From: Erythroxylum novogranatense
Lineage: Eukaryota; Streptophyta; Magnoliopsida; Malpighiales; Erythroxylaceae
Assembly: GCA_029891385.1 (NCBI GenBank)
Contig: CM057233.1
Location: forward strand, 11,101,460-11,165,459
Reading direction: 5' to 3'
Length of the DNA: 64,000 nt
Made by a program: the position numbers and the translations under genes. This document shows positions 1 to 11,253 of this stretch, piece after piece. The notes under the pieces were generated by a model that was given only the letters and a program-made list of their open reading frames with translations, was not told the origin of the DNA and searched no databases. Numbering within the stretch: position 1 is the first letter of the stretch; each line of letters begins with the position of its first letter.

Positions 1-1430
1 TCCTCTGGCCGAGAAGTGGAATGACGCGTCGACCACATCCCTCGATAGAGATGAGTTGGAGGTGATTGGTGCATCAAGGGCTCGGCGGATACAACCGCTC
101 GTCTCATTCGAGGATACCCCAGAGGGGCCGGCTACTTCTTTCCTCGCCGATCCCCACCTCAGACACGGGCTAAAGGAGGAAACCGCCTCGGCGGTTGACT
201 CCTTGTGATGGACTTAATTGTTGGACTTTGGTGAGCTAGTTTTATTTTCTAACTTCGATTTTTCGTTGTGCAGCTATGGTGAGGATGGGAGGTGCCCACC
301 CGAGCTTCTACGTCGAGGAAGGAGGCTTCCGGAAGGTGAGCGAGGGTAATGATTCGTCCATGAGGTTGGTCTCCTTGGTAGTGTCGCGGATGTTTCCCTG
401 TGGAGGACCTTCTGTTGCGTCCGAGCCATTGCCGATTAATGACAAATGGATGCTGGGACGAGCAAATTCAGCGGAGGAGGAGGAGGACGCGGGTCCTCCT
501 CTTAAGAGGAAGAAGTTAGTGCGGTTGGGTGACCTATCTTCCCTTGCAAAGTGAGGCCGGGCATGTAAGGAAGAGAGGAAGGGAAAGCAAAATCTCAAGC
601 TAGGCGGTGGGAGCTTGCCACAGAAATTGTCGAGGATGCCACGCTTGGGGATCTCGAGGTGGCCCGCTATCTTGCCGAGAGGTCACTCCCGTGGAGGGCG
701 GCTCATGGAAAAGAAGGGTAGCGTGGAGCTGGGATCTCGGCTTGTTCGTGTCGGCATCGCGGCTCTGACGATGTCCTTTCTGCCGTCTTTGCGGTAATTG
801 GAGACTCTGGATCGAAGTCCGGGATCTCCATGTTCAAATGAAGGATTTGAAGGACGAGCTGTATGCATTGTAAAGGAGGAAGGATCTCCTCAGGCAAAGA
901 ATATGTCCTTGAAAGAGGAAAAGAAGGTCTTGGTGACTCGGTTGACCATGGTAGAGGGGAGAGAGGCGAGAAGAAAGGGAGGAGGTGGAGAGGATGGAGA
1001 GGGAGGTAGAGGTCGAAGGGTGGAGGAAGGCGGTGAGAGTGGGCGGGAGCTTAATAGGCGGCTCACTTTGGATTGCCGTTCATGGCGAGTAGGGACAAAG
1101 CCGAGAAAACCTTGGAGGAGGTGCGGCGATGCAAGTGGAGCAACGGTTGAAGCTATCAAGCGGTGGAAAAGGAGGTTCTTACGAGGAGAGTTTGGAGCTA
1201 CGCTGCGATATAGCCCTCAGCGGTCTTGAGGAAGGGTCACGAGCTCTATGCTCCCGAGGGGTCGATGTGCCCTCGTTCGAAGATTCGCCGAGCCCCTTAT
1301 TCCTGCGGCTCTCGGACTCTCTTTGGAGGAGATGGAGAAAGAGTTGAGGGGAGCCGAGAGCGTTCGGACGAGCAACTAGATCTCGGCTCGAGGGAGGAGG
1401 TCCCTTATGAAGATGTTCCTTGATTGCTCC
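1..1430 (+). pseudogene. Antisense coding remnant downstream of Tat pol
   Basis: This stretch reads as degraded coding sequence on the plus strand, opposite to gag-pol of the host element. Short peptide-like runs occur in several frames: about 94-206 (contains FEDTPEGPATSFLADP), 276-554 (acidic EEEEDAG followed by basic KRKK, possibly a nuclear signal), and about 633-715 (DLEVARYLAERS), followed by a Lys/Glu-rich coiled-coil-like stretch. A pyrimidine-rich tract ending in TTGTGCAG at about 267-274 resembles a splice acceptor, so the first two pieces may be separate exons. Some Tat-lineage elements such as Retand are known to carry an antisense ORF after integrase. I infer that this is its counterpart but recognise no enzymatic domain. 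Confidence 0.45.
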
Positions 1431-1689
1431 CGGTTCCTGCTCCTATTGATTTGCTCTCGAAGATCTTTCTAATGAAGATACTCCGCTGATTGCTCCACGG
1501 GTCCCGCCTCGGTTTGGCTTCTCCTCCGTTTCTCAAGGTTCCCGGTATTCTCCCCACAATTGTAAAGCTCACTGGTCGGGCTTGTGACGGGGCGATTTTC
1601 TTCAATGTGATCTTTGCTTCTTTTTAACTTGTCTTTTTAGTATTCTTGCTTTTTATACTTGGAGAATTTCGATGAAGTTACTCGTAGCC

Positions 1690-2795
1690 GACCGGCCGAA
1701 AGCAAGTTAGGTCATGTCGACCGATCGACCATGATCGATCGTCGTCTCGAGAGTTGTCTTGTCGATCTAATAGCGATAAGTGAGGCGATTGATGGTTCGA
1801 AGTCTCGTTTTAGGCGACCGGCCGACGATGAGTCGGTCTATGGAGAGCGCCGAGCGAGGTCGAGGATCTTGTTCTAGCGACTGTCGAATGAGGTCGATCT
1901 ATGGATATCTGAGCCAAAGTGATGGCATCCTGGGATCTCGTCTGGCGACCGATCGACCGAGGTCGATCTAAGGAGATCCGAGCCATAGTGATGGCGTCGA
2001 GGATCTCGTCTGGCGACCGATCGGCGAGGTCGACCTATGGAATTACCGAGCCATAGTGATGGCGTCCTGGATCTCGTCTGGCGCGACGATCGACCGAGGT
2101 CGATCTAAGGAGATCTGAGCCATAGTGATGTCGTCCTGGGATCTCGTCTGGCGACCGATCGGCAATGACCGATCTATGGAGTTCCGAGCCATAGTGATGG
2201 CGTCGAGGATCTCGTCTGGCGACCGATCGATCGAGGTCGACTATGGAGTTACCGAGCCATAGTGATGGCGTCGAGGATCTCGTCTGGCGACCGATCGGCG
2301 AGGTCGACTATGGAATTCTGAAAGCCATAGTGATGGCGTCGAGGATCTCGTCTGGCGACCGTCGGCGGCGACCGATCTATGGAATTCCGAGCCATAGTGA
2401 TGGCGCCCTGGGATCTCGTCCTGGCGACCGATCGACTGAGGTCGACCTATGGAGTTACCGAGCCATAGTGATGGCATCGAGGATCTCGTCTGGCGACCGA
2501 TCGGCGAGGTCGACCTATGGAATCTGAGCCATAGTGATGGCGTCGAGGATCTCGTCTGGCGACCGATCGACGGCGACCGATCTATGGAGTTCCGAGCCAT
2601 AGTGATGGCGTCGAGGATCTCGTCTGGCGACCGATCGACCGAGGTCGACTATGGAGTTACCGAGCCATAGTGATGGCGTCGAGGATCTCGTCTGGCGACC
2701 GTCGATTGAGGTCGACCTATGGAATCCGAGCCATAGTGATGGCGTCGAGGATCTCGTCTGGCGACCGATCGGCAATGATCGATCTATGGAGATTT
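1690..2795. repeat. Tandem array, about 69-bp unit, about 13 copies
   Basis: The phrase GAGCCATAGTGATGGCGTC recurs at about 1911 (variant), 1980, 2048, 2117, 2186, 2254, 2321, 2389, 2460, 2526, 2594, 2662 and 2728, giving a spacing of 64-71 bp. Each unit also holds GGATCTCGTCTGGCGACC and CGATCG-type palindromes. The units alternate between two subtypes of the spacer (GGTCGACCTATGG and GACCGATCTATGG). Arrays of this kind between integrase and the 3' LTR are a known property of Tat-lineage elements. The ORFs that span it are by-products of the repeat. Confidence 0.93.
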
Positions 2796-2995
2796 GCGGC
2801 GGTGGTTAATTGGATTTTCTACTCTTTGCCAAATGTAATGTAACTTTGTTATTGCCAAGAAATCTGAAAAACCCCTTTATTGATGATAACGAGGGTGTGG
2901 GCCGTTAAAAAACCTGCCTGGCAGGGACAGGAAAAAGGTACCCACATGTATACAAAAATGATAACAAAGAAAGATTAACTAGCATGAATACTTAT

Positions 2996-4150
2996 CTATT
3001 GGTAGAAAGCTTTCAAGTTACGTGAATTCCATGGCTTTGGTAGAATTTTCCCTTTCTCGTCGCTAAGGATGTAAGAACCATGCCCGGCTTGCTTAATCAC
3101 TCGATAGGGTCCTTCCCACGTCTGTCCGAGCTTTCCAGGATGCTTTCCAGCCGCCTCGGCTCTTCGTAGGACGTATCCTCCGACCTTTACCTTTGCTTTC
3201 GGCTTGACCCTTACATTGTAGAACTTAGTCGCCTTTTGCACGATGGCTTCGAAGCGCGGCTGCCCTTTCTCTGTCCTCGCTAAGGAGAGCGAGCTCGCTC
3301 TGCGGGCCTCGTCATTTGCTCTTCCTCGTAACCCGACACCCTCGATTAGGCAATGCCGCCTCAATGGGACCAAAGCTTCGCTCGAAGGTCATCCGAAATG
3401 GCGTTTACTTTGTGGCTCCGTTCGATTGTGGTTCTATCGCCCACAATACTTCATCTACTTCCTCTACCCAAGTCTTTCTCCGTCTAGGCGCTTCGAGGCG
3501 TTCATTATCTTTTGTTGGTGTTTTCTGAGACCGTTACTTTGGGGATGGGCGAAGTTAACCGTAGCTCGATCTTTAGTGATTGCAGAAATCTCTAAATTTG
3601 TCATTGTCGAATCGCCGCCATTATCTCGTGATCAACACCATAGGCATTCCAAAACGGCACGATATGTTCTTCTTTATGAAGCTTTCCATTTTCCCTCGGT
3701 TATTGTGGCGACAGATTCGCTTCTACCCACTTGGTGAAATATTCCACCGCCACTATCAAGAATTTCTTTTGTCGGGACCGAGGGGAAAGGCCCGAGATAT
3801 CCATTCCCCATCGAGCGAAAGGGATAGGATGACTTACGATCTTCATTCGTTCGGTAGGTTGGTGAGACAGTGCTTGTTTCTCTGGCAGCTTCAGACCGGT
3901 CGACCTTTTTTCGACAATCTCTTCTCATCGTTGGCAAGAGTACCTCGCTCGATCAACGGTGAGCTAACCTCCCGCCCCTATGTGATTTCACACATCCCTT
4001 CATGGACTTGACCATTGCCTTTCGGCTTCTTCCTCATTCAGCATCAGTAGCGGCCGGTCGTGGGACCGCTTATGAGAACATCATTGACGCACCGTATATT
4101 GGCCGCCTTCCTCCTTAACTTCACGGACTCTAATGGGTCTTCGGTTGCTT
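2996..4150 (-). pseudogene. Tat integrase, degraded
   Basis: This is the integrase part of the Tat polyprotein, which would join the DNA copy to the host chromosome. Read on the minus strand, the catalytic-core start FARWGMDISGPFP lies at about 3790-3830, a VNFAHPQSNG segment follows near 3550, and the C-terminal domain with GKLGQTWEGPYRV, PKPWNSRNLKAFYQ lies at 2996-3160. The segments are in different frames with stops between them, so no functional protein is expected. The frame of the C-terminal piece is open from 3373 to 2996. Confidence 0.8.
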
Positions 4151-4155
4151 TCCTT

Positions 4156-5039
4156 CTAAAAGGTATTGCATGATCGGTTCCGCCCAGCCGGTCGATCAAT
4201 ATTTATATTAAGAACTTCATCGGCTTTCTGGATGCTAGGACGGTCTAGTCGTTCGACCAGAATATTGTTTACGGCATCACGATCGGAAGCTATTTTTGAG
4301 AGCGCGTCCACCCTAGCATTCTGAGCTCGCTCTACTCTGCTGATTGAATATTGTTCGAAGTTGCTCAATTCTTGCTTTACCAGCTCGAGATACTTGATCA
4401 TGTTATTTCCCTTGGCCTCATACTCCCCGGTGACTTGGCCGACCACCACTTGGCTATCACTATATATCTTCAAATGCCGTACTTCCATCTCCCTGGCTAG
4501 TTGGAGGCCGGCTATCAAAGCCTCGTACTCTGCTTCATTATTGGAGGCCTTGAATTCCGGTAGAAGGCGTACTCCACTTTCTCATCCGTATGCGGGCTAA
4601 TTAGCACTACTTCTGCTCCGCATCCCTCGGCATTGGATGACCCGTCGACGAACAAATTCCAGGCGGGGAACTGCTTGTCCTTCGAGCTCGGTTGGCTCAT
4701 CTCTGCAATGAAATCTGCCAACACTTGTGCTTTGATGGTCGTGCGGGGCTTGTATTGAATATCGAACTCTCTAGTTCTACCGCCCACTTTATCGGCCGAC
4801 CCGAGGGTTTGGGCTTTTGGAGCACCTTGCTGAGGGTTGATCGGTCCATACCTCAACGGTATGACTTTGGAAGTAAGGTCTCGACTTTTGGCGCCATTAT
4901 CAAAGAGAGTGTTAGCTTCTCTATGGGCGCGTGTCGCGTTCGCCCGGTCAACACTTTCTCGGCGTAGTAGGCGGGGTGTTGCTCGCCTCCTTCGGATCGA
5001 ATAAATACCGCTACCGATCGACCCTTCCGTGACGACCAA
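4156..5039 (-). pseudogene. Tat RNase H region (two overlapping pieces)
   Basis: The RNase H-like domain is recognisable in two open pieces. 5039-4515 holds VLADFIAEM and NLFVDGSSNAEGCGAEVVL, with the first catalytic Asp in the VDGSS motif. 4518-4156 holds the downstream part with LKIYSDSQVVVGQV and an ARVDALSKIAS end. Tat-lineage elements have an additional plant-type RNase H domain that looks like this. The two pieces overlap by 4 bases in different frames, which implies a single frameshift inside the domain near EAEYEAL-equivalent residues. Confidence 0.82.
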
Positions 5040-5049
5040 ATATAGAATC

Positions 5050-6310
5050 GGGGTTTCCCCTCGGTAGGGCTTTGCGAGCAGGCGGTCTAGACAAATATTG
5101 TTTCAAGTGTTGGAAGCTTTTCACACTCATCCGGCCATTAGAACTGGGTTACATTTGCTTTCCTCAGGACCTTGAAAAATGGGAGGCACTTGTCTCCCAA
5201 TCTAGAAATAAATCTGCTCAGCGAAACTACCCGACCGGTCAGAATCTGCACGTCTTTCAAGCATTATGGCGAGGACATCGTATGATGGCTTCAATCTTCT
5301 CGGGATTGGCTTCGATCCCCCGCTGAGTGATCATAAACCCCAGGAATTTTCCGGATGCTACCCCGAAGACACATTTTTCCGGATTTAGCTTCATCTGGAA
5401 CTTATTTAAAGTCTGAAAGACTTCTTTGAGATCTCGCACATGCTCATGCCGTCTTACTCTTTACCACCATATCATCCACATAAGCTTCCACCGTCAAGCC
5501 TATCATTGTTTAAAGACTTACGTGACGAGCCGTTGATAGGTCGCCTTGCTGCTTTTTCGGACGAAAGGCATTACTTGGTAGCAAAAGTGCCTTGGTCGGT
5601 TATGAAGGCGGTCTTTTCTTCGTCTTCGAGGCTCATTTGGATCGATGATAGCGAGAAGGCATCCAGAAGTCGAGTACTCGTGCCACAAGTGGAGTCCACC
5701 TGTTGATCGATCTTAGGCGTGGAAGGCATCCTTTGGACACGCTTTGTTCAGTCGGTGAAGTCTATACATTCTCCATTTCCGTTCTTCTTTTTACCAACAC
5801 CACGTTGGCGAGCCACTCGGTATTTGACTTCTCGGATGAATCCGGCCTCTAGCGCTTCGCTACTTCCTTCTTGATCACCCCGTCGTTCTTTCTTTGTGGC
5901 ATCGCTTCTTTTGTCCGACGACTTATAGTCATGCGAATGCCGAGGGAGTGAGATGTGACCGATCGAGATTCGGGCATGTCGCTTGGTACCAGTGAAGTGA
6001 TTTATTTTCCGCCGAGACGGTCCGTGATTTCTTTAACCAGTCTCCTGCGGCCGGAGCCTAGGTTTGTAAATTTAGAGGTCGGCTTCATCAAGACGACTCT
6101 TTGCGTTTCTTCCACGGATTTATCCTTTCCACCTTTTCGTCGGCTCTCACATCAAGAGAGCTCGTAAGTACTACCGTACCATCTAATGTCTTCGTCTCCG
6201 CTAAATAGCATTCTCTAGCAATTTTCTGTTGGCCCCTGACAACTCCGACTCCGTGAGGTGTCGGAAATTTCATGTTTGGTAGTAAGTGGAGCGACCGATC
6301 TAAGGGCATT
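5050..6310 (-). pseudogene. Tat reverse transcriptase, degraded
   Basis: Reverse transcriptase would copy the element RNA. On the minus strand the YVDDMVVKS active-site motif lies at about 5490-5460. The following KFQMKLNPEKCVFGVASGKFLGFM connection piece is open at 5439-5257. Upstream, 6309-6088 is the protease-RT linker. The RT fingers between 6080 and 5500 are visible only as frame-shifted snatches. Confidence 0.75.
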
Positions 6311-6334
6311 TAGTGTAGCCCGCCGATTATCGCG

Positions 6335-6694
6335 TTATCGCCCATGGAATTTAATGACTAAGAACTCAACGTTCCTTTCTACTTGACATGGCTTCTGCCC
6401 GAACTTCACTTTCAAATTTACCCGAGCGAACGGGTAAGCTGACGCCCCGGTCACTCCCTTGATGGGGCCGTCCGTAGGTAGTAGGCGCTCTTCGGGCACC
6501 TTCATCTGCTTGAAAGCCTCGTAATATAGCAGGTCGACCGAGCTGCCCGTGTCTATCATCACCCGTTTCACCTCGTAACCGTCCATATTAAGGTTTATGA
6601 CGAGGGCGTCATCATGCGGGCAATTTACTCCATTTAGGTCTGACTCGTCGAAAGAAATCATTCCGTCGTTCTCTTTCGGCTTCTTGATGGGCAC
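6335..6694 (-). pseudogene. Tat aspartic protease region
   Basis: The open piece carries VMIDTGSSVDLLYYEAF, with the catalytic DTG intact and in the LTR-retrotransposon form DTGSS. It is preceded by FDESDLNGVNCPHDDALVI. This is the retropepsin domain that would process Gag-Pol. The domain itself is readable, but the flanking Gag and RT are in other frames, so it is part of a dead element. Confidence 0.85.
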
Positions 6695-6699
6695 GTCTT

Positions 6700-8265
6700 C
6701 GCCGACCTTGTTTGGCGTATCTTTTCTTGCCTTTAGTGGTGGATCCCCCGCCGCATTTCCACCGAATATTGTGTTTATGACCCCGGTGGTCGGTCATCCG
6801 TTGTTCGCATTTCGTCGTTTCTTTCCTTGACCGCCCTCTTCCTTCTTGTTGGTTATCGGCATTAGTATTACGCCTCCCCGTCATTCTGTCATTTCGCCTC
6901 CGGGGTGGTCGCTTTATTGTTTGGCCGACTGTTCTCGTTGATTGTCCCTGTCGGCATTTGCCTTGTTTCACAAATCGGCCTAATCTTCCTTCGTATGAGC
7001 AATTCAATCTCTTTCTTCAATTGCCAGCAATCTTAGTGTCATGTCCGACTTCTTTGTGGAAACGGCAATACACACTAGTGTTTCGTCCCCGTAGGGGTTT
7101 TCATTTTAGGGCTCTCGGATAGTTTCCTCCGCTATCATAGCCGTCAAGACTTCCGTGTCGTTTGTTAAGCGGGGTAAAGTCTTATTGATTCCAATGCCCG
7201 CCGCTCGGCTTTCCGGTCATTGGTCTCTCTGTCTTTTGTGAGGCTCATCAGACCTACCACTCGCCCATGATAAATCGCTTTCGACGTTTGTGTTTTTAAC
7301 ACCTCCTCGAGTGAATGTACTTATCTGCTTCGACATCGATCTCTGAATAGATCGGGGTTGATCGAGGGCTAGCGACTTTTGAACTCCTCGCTCTCGTATT
7401 GCTCATGAGGGCGGCCAAGCGTAAACGGCGCAGTGAGGTTGGGTACCTCGACCGCTTCATTATTAAACCGAGTGATGAACTCCGCAAACTCTCATTCCTT
7501 CCTTGGGTGAGTTACATCACCTCTAAAGCCTCTTCTTCGGTCGCCACTTCTTGGTGGCGAATTGGTTCGGGAAGAGCGATCTGAAATCTTGAAGCATGTT
7601 ATCTGACTGAGGGGTAAGGTGTTGAACCATCGCCGAGCTCCCTCTTGGAAAGTTGTCTGAAAGCCTTGCATTGGATAGCGTCCGGAGCAATGTAGGCTCA
7701 TCATGGATTGGAAGTCTTGCATGTAGTCCGGGGTCGGTCTTCCCATTATACTTCTCGGGTGTTGGTATTTTTGTGCGGTATTTGGAGACTATCCAAGATC
7801 TCCAGTAAAGGAGAGTCAGATGCGCCGACGGGCGGTGCATTCGGTAACTCATAGCCGCGTGAGACCGATCATCGCGGTTTTTCTAGGGCTTCAAATAGCG
7901 ATGATCGTTTATCACGCTAGTTTGTCGGGCGGTTGGCCGTCTTGTGGCGGTCTCTGGGGTGGTTCTTTGTTGCGGCGAGATCGCAAGATTTGTCGGATCA
8001 ACAAATCCATGGCCTCCTCTATCTCGCTTCGAGTCAAAGTGGTGTGCACGGGAGGAGGAGGGTCTGCTTCGATCGGTCTTTGAGGATTTGTATGTGTGTC
8101 GAACGCGACATTATCCTCCGCAGACGCGCTCTGTTCCTCTTGCTCAAAAGTCCGAGGTGCTGCGATCATTCGGATGTGAGGATTCCGCGCGTGAGACATG
8201 CGTGCGGGCGGTATAATGGTAGACAATTGCAAACCTAAGCGCCAGATCGCCAGAGCCCGTGACAA
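6700..8265 (-). pseudogene. Tat gag, degraded
   Basis: The Gag N-terminus, with a Pro-rich stretch and an RSEIEEAMDLL helix, is open at 8265-7912. The capsid-like domain (IPTPEKYNGKTDP) starts near 7770 and continues in two overlapping frames at 7852-7523 and 7746-7492, which suggests one frameshift. A zinc-knuckle-like YCRFHKEVGHDTKDC lies near 7065-7020 and NTIFGG near 6775. Gag would form the virus-like particle in the cytoplasm. Frame jumps make this copy inactive. Confidence 0.78.
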
Positions 8266-8335
8266 TGCTACGTCGAGATTCGTTGCCGCCGCATGGCTGA
8301 TTTGAGTGGTTCGGGCGTGGTTCCCGGACGTCGTA

Positions 8336-8352
8336 CCCGCAGTGGGCGCGAA
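8336..8352 (-). other. Tat primer-binding site, degenerate
   Basis: Immediately inside the LTR, the minus strand reads TTTCGCGCCCACTGCGGG. It resembles the TTTGGCGCCCACCGTGGGG primer site usual in Tat elements, with a few substitutions. It fixes the inner edge of the 5' LTR at 8354. Confidence 0.65.
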
Positions 8353-8353
8353 A

Positions 8354-8754
8354 TGGTTCTGCCGGATTACGGCTGAAGCTGGTTATTACCATTCGATCCA
8401 TGTCTCGATGTACATTGAAGCGATCTTGGTGAAAAGTCTCTGCAAAACAAAGGGAAGGCACGTCGGGGTGAAATCGATTTGCCCTCCGACGCTCAAGTAA
8501 GTCTTTGGTGGAGGTAAGGTTAATCTGCATCGGAGAAAACAACTAGGTTATGATCTTGTACCTTGGTTATGAGAGAATAATACCTTATATCGTTTTCTGC
8601 TAGGTTTTGGGTCTTTACGTTTCTTACGTGCATGGGAGATTTTCCTATGCTAATGAACGTGGATATATAGATTAGACCAGATTAAGCCATGGTTGTGAGA
8701 TTGATCGATCGGCCCGTAATATTGGACTTGGGCCCAATATTGCCGACCCAACCA
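8354..8754 (-). repeat. Tat 5' LTR (401 bp)
   Basis: On the minus strand the repeat starts TGGTTGGGTCGG (plus 8754 downward) and ends CAGAACCA at 8354. TGGTT and AACCA are perfect inverted ends. It contains the ACTTGAGCGTCGGAGGG stretch seen near the end of many Tat LTRs (about 8497-8480). The partner LTR is outside the window, so the call rests on the ends, the primer site and the jump into LARD LTR sequence at 8755. Confidence 0.8.
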
Positions 8755-9420
8755 GAAGTAATTATTTTGCAAAAGGTATATAGCATGTAATTTTTGGATA
8801 TCAGATTTGGGAGTTATGAATTTTCAAAACCTGAACCTGCATAAAGGTGTTAACTGCTGATCATGGCAGGAACTTGCATAACAATTATGAATTAGTTACA
8901 TATGGAAATGGCTCTTAAGCTCTTCATTAAACTTGAAGTATGTGGTTTTATCTTTCCAATGATATAAGGTAGTGATTTTTTTGACTTGTGTACAGGGAGT
9001 TATGCTTGATAGAACATTACTGTCCAGATTGGGTGATTTCTAGGGTAGCATCATTGATTGAATTATTTGACCTAGTTAAAAATTGAATTTGATTTTGGAT
9101 TGTCATGAAAGTTGTAGATAACATTGGGATCTTTCTGAGCATATTTATTGTGTAATTTCTTACAAAGGAAATGAGAAGTTATTGAATTTACAAGATATTG
9201 TATTGTTTTAGAACCCATTGATTGGGCAGTAACTTTGATTGCATTTTTGACATCCTTAAAGGTGAAATTGGCTTTTGTGTCCTTCATAAAACTTGTATAT
9301 CTCTCTTTTCTCTATGAAATAGACATCAAGTTTGTCTAATTTGGAATTCGGAGTAGGAAGTTATGGCCTAAACAAGTTGGCATGTCAGAGGAAAGGGTTT
9401 CAGATTTGTCATTTTAATAA

Positions 9421-9548
9421 GACTAGTCGACTACAAACTGCACTAGTCGACTAGGATTCTTAAACCAGTCGACTATAACTGCACTAGTCGACTAGAACAT
9501 GTATTTTTCCTACACTAGTCGGCTATAACCTCTGACTAGTCGACTAGG
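9421..9548. repeat. Palindromic CTAGTCGACTAG array in LARD 5' LTR
   Basis: Eight occurrences of TAGTCGACTA or close variants lie within about 130 bp, separated by 8-20 bp spacers. The motif is its own reverse complement. The same array is at 16627-16753 in the other LTR. Confidence 0.9.
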
Positions 9549-10334
9549 ATCGTATATTTTCCTTCTTTTGCTCATAACTTTTCCGTCCGACATCCGATTG
9601 ACCTGATTTTTGAGGCATCGGATTCATGAAACATTGAATTTCATTTCATGGAAAATTGGGAATTTTTGGACAAAAAATTGACGGGAGTCCGGGAAATGGG
9701 TATTTGATCACTGTTTTATTTAATCGGGGACCTATAGAGGTCCAAATTGAGCGCCGTCAGCGCCATTGAATTTCTAATTTTTCTATGGATTTTTTTTGTT
9801 GAAAAATATTGGATTAAGGCCGGGAATATCATGAACATGCATTGTGCACCTGCAAATTGCTTCATATGCATTATTAAATAGTTCTGATTGGACAAGTGGT
9901 AATTATTATATTTTCTGATTATTATAGAGGCACATTTGGAGCGTCGATCTATCGACGTTACTGAGACTTCCATATATTAGCTCGGAAGTACAGGTGAGTA
10001 ACCTAGTTGGTTCCTCAATCTATATGTGATGAAAATTATGTGGGTTATGCCATGTGGAGACAATGGAGGGATTATGTGTGTTTTCTTTTGATTGATTTCG
10101 GACCATAGGTGTCCGAAGTATTGGGAACTTGTTATCGAAGTGCTAATTGTGTGTAACTGTTTATGAATGATTACATTTGAGATCTCGGACCAAAGGTCCG
10201 AGGGAATGGGAAATTGATATCGAAATGTTAATTGTTTGTTTCGATAAATTGGTTTTGACTTTCAATGTGATATGGTAGAATTGTAATAAATGAATTCTGT
10301 ACATGATTAATTGATAATAGTTGTGACTGGAGCT

Positions 10335-10495
10335 GCCACCGAGAGCTATATGCTCAACATTTAATGAGCCCGAAAGGGACAGTTCAGAGCTTTATGCTCA
10401 ATGCTTAATGAGCCCGAAAGGACGATTGAGCTTTATGCTCAATGCTTAATGAGCCCGAAAGGGACGATTCGAGCCATAGGCTCACCGATTATCTT
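10335..10495. repeat. About 50-bp direct repeats in LARD 5' LTR
   Basis: Three imperfect units each contain GAGCTTTATGCTCAATGC and TTAATGAGCCCGAAAGG, followed by a partial unit ending GAGCCATAGGCTCACC. Each unit holds the short inverted repeat GAGC...GCTC. Confidence 0.85.
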
Positions 10496-10817
10496 GATTG
10501 GGACAAGATCAGCGCCGATACAACACATAATCTAAATGGGAAGAAATAGAAAAATGTTATACATGTATTTGATTGTACTGTGAATTGGGAAAATCACTGA
10601 ATCACTAAAATAAAATGGAAAATGTCATGTATTTGAATAAGTATACATTCAATTGACTTTTGGATTGGGAAAGAGGCAATATGCCTTACATTTTTGTTAT
10701 ACTACTTTAAATTCTTTCTGATTATGCTGTTGTGAAAATCTGTAAATTGCCATATGATATTCTGAATGTGCAATTGTGATAATCCGTACGCTATTCACGT
10801 AATGTATGAATTGGGTG

Positions 10818-10857
10818 AACCATCGATGATGGTTTCTCACTGAGTTTGCAAAACTCA
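10818..10857. promoter_or_regulatory. Twin hairpin module in LARD 5' LTR
   Basis: AACCATCGATGATGGTT (7-bp arms, 3-bp loop) is followed after 6 bases by TGAGTTTGCAAAACTCA. The same pair occurs in all six long LTRs of the window. The function is unknown; the position about 400 bp before the LTR end suggests a transcript-level signal (inference). Confidence 0.5.
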
Positions 10858-11253
10858 CCCAAAAATTTGCATCTATTTTTTAGGTCTTGAAGAATACCCC
10901 GTTTGACACGGGAGTACTGTAAGCAAGTAAAAGGTAGAGGTCGGGATCAGTTTGTGTCTGCATTAGTGTATTTTTATTTTCTGATATTCTGTATTATTGA
11001 ATAAGTCAGTTTGTAAAGTCAACAGACTGGAATTAATTGTATTTATGAAAAGGGTCCTAAGGCCATTGAATTGGATATAATTGTTTCCGCATATGTTATC
11101 ATGTGTATGTGTGGGTGTTTGCGTCCAAAAAAAAATATTTATAATGAGTTTTTGGACTGAGTGATGTAGCACGCCACCCTCGCGGGACGCGAACTCGGAT
11201 ATCACCATCGATGTCGGGTCCGGGTCTTGCGGGAGTGGGGTGTTACATTTAGG

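Larger units (their letters stand above)
1..8754 (-). mobile_element. Tat-lineage Ty3/gypsy retrotransposon, left end outside window
   Basis: Read on the minus strand, the order is LTR (8754-8354), primer site, gag, protease, RT, RNase H, integrase (to about 2996), tandem array, then an antisense coding remnant running off the left edge. The RNase H pair, the YCRFHKEVGHDTKDC knuckle and the integrase tail WEGPYRV are typical of the Tat lineage. Frame changes and stops are frequent, so no polyprotein is intact. The 5' terminus at 8754 abuts sequence matching position 15964 of the downstream LARD LTR. The element therefore appears to have inserted into the 5' LTR of that element, and its 3' LTR and the rest of the target lie left of the window. 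Confidence 0.88.
8755..11247 (+). repeat. LARD 5' LTR, 3'-terminal 2493 bp
   Basis: Collinear with 15964-18457 by eye across its whole length, with scattered substitutions and small indels. It begins abruptly at GAAGTAATT after the Tat terminus and ends GTGTTACA at 11247. Confidence 0.93.

Noticed and set aside
2241..2775. Overlapping ORFs on both strands with repeated peptides
   Set aside because: They are translations of the 69-bp tandem array in several frames and do not resemble a protein family.
1690..2795. CRISPR-like array
   Set aside because: The spacing is regular, but the whole unit, including the would-be spacers, is repeated, and the context is a plant retrotransposon.
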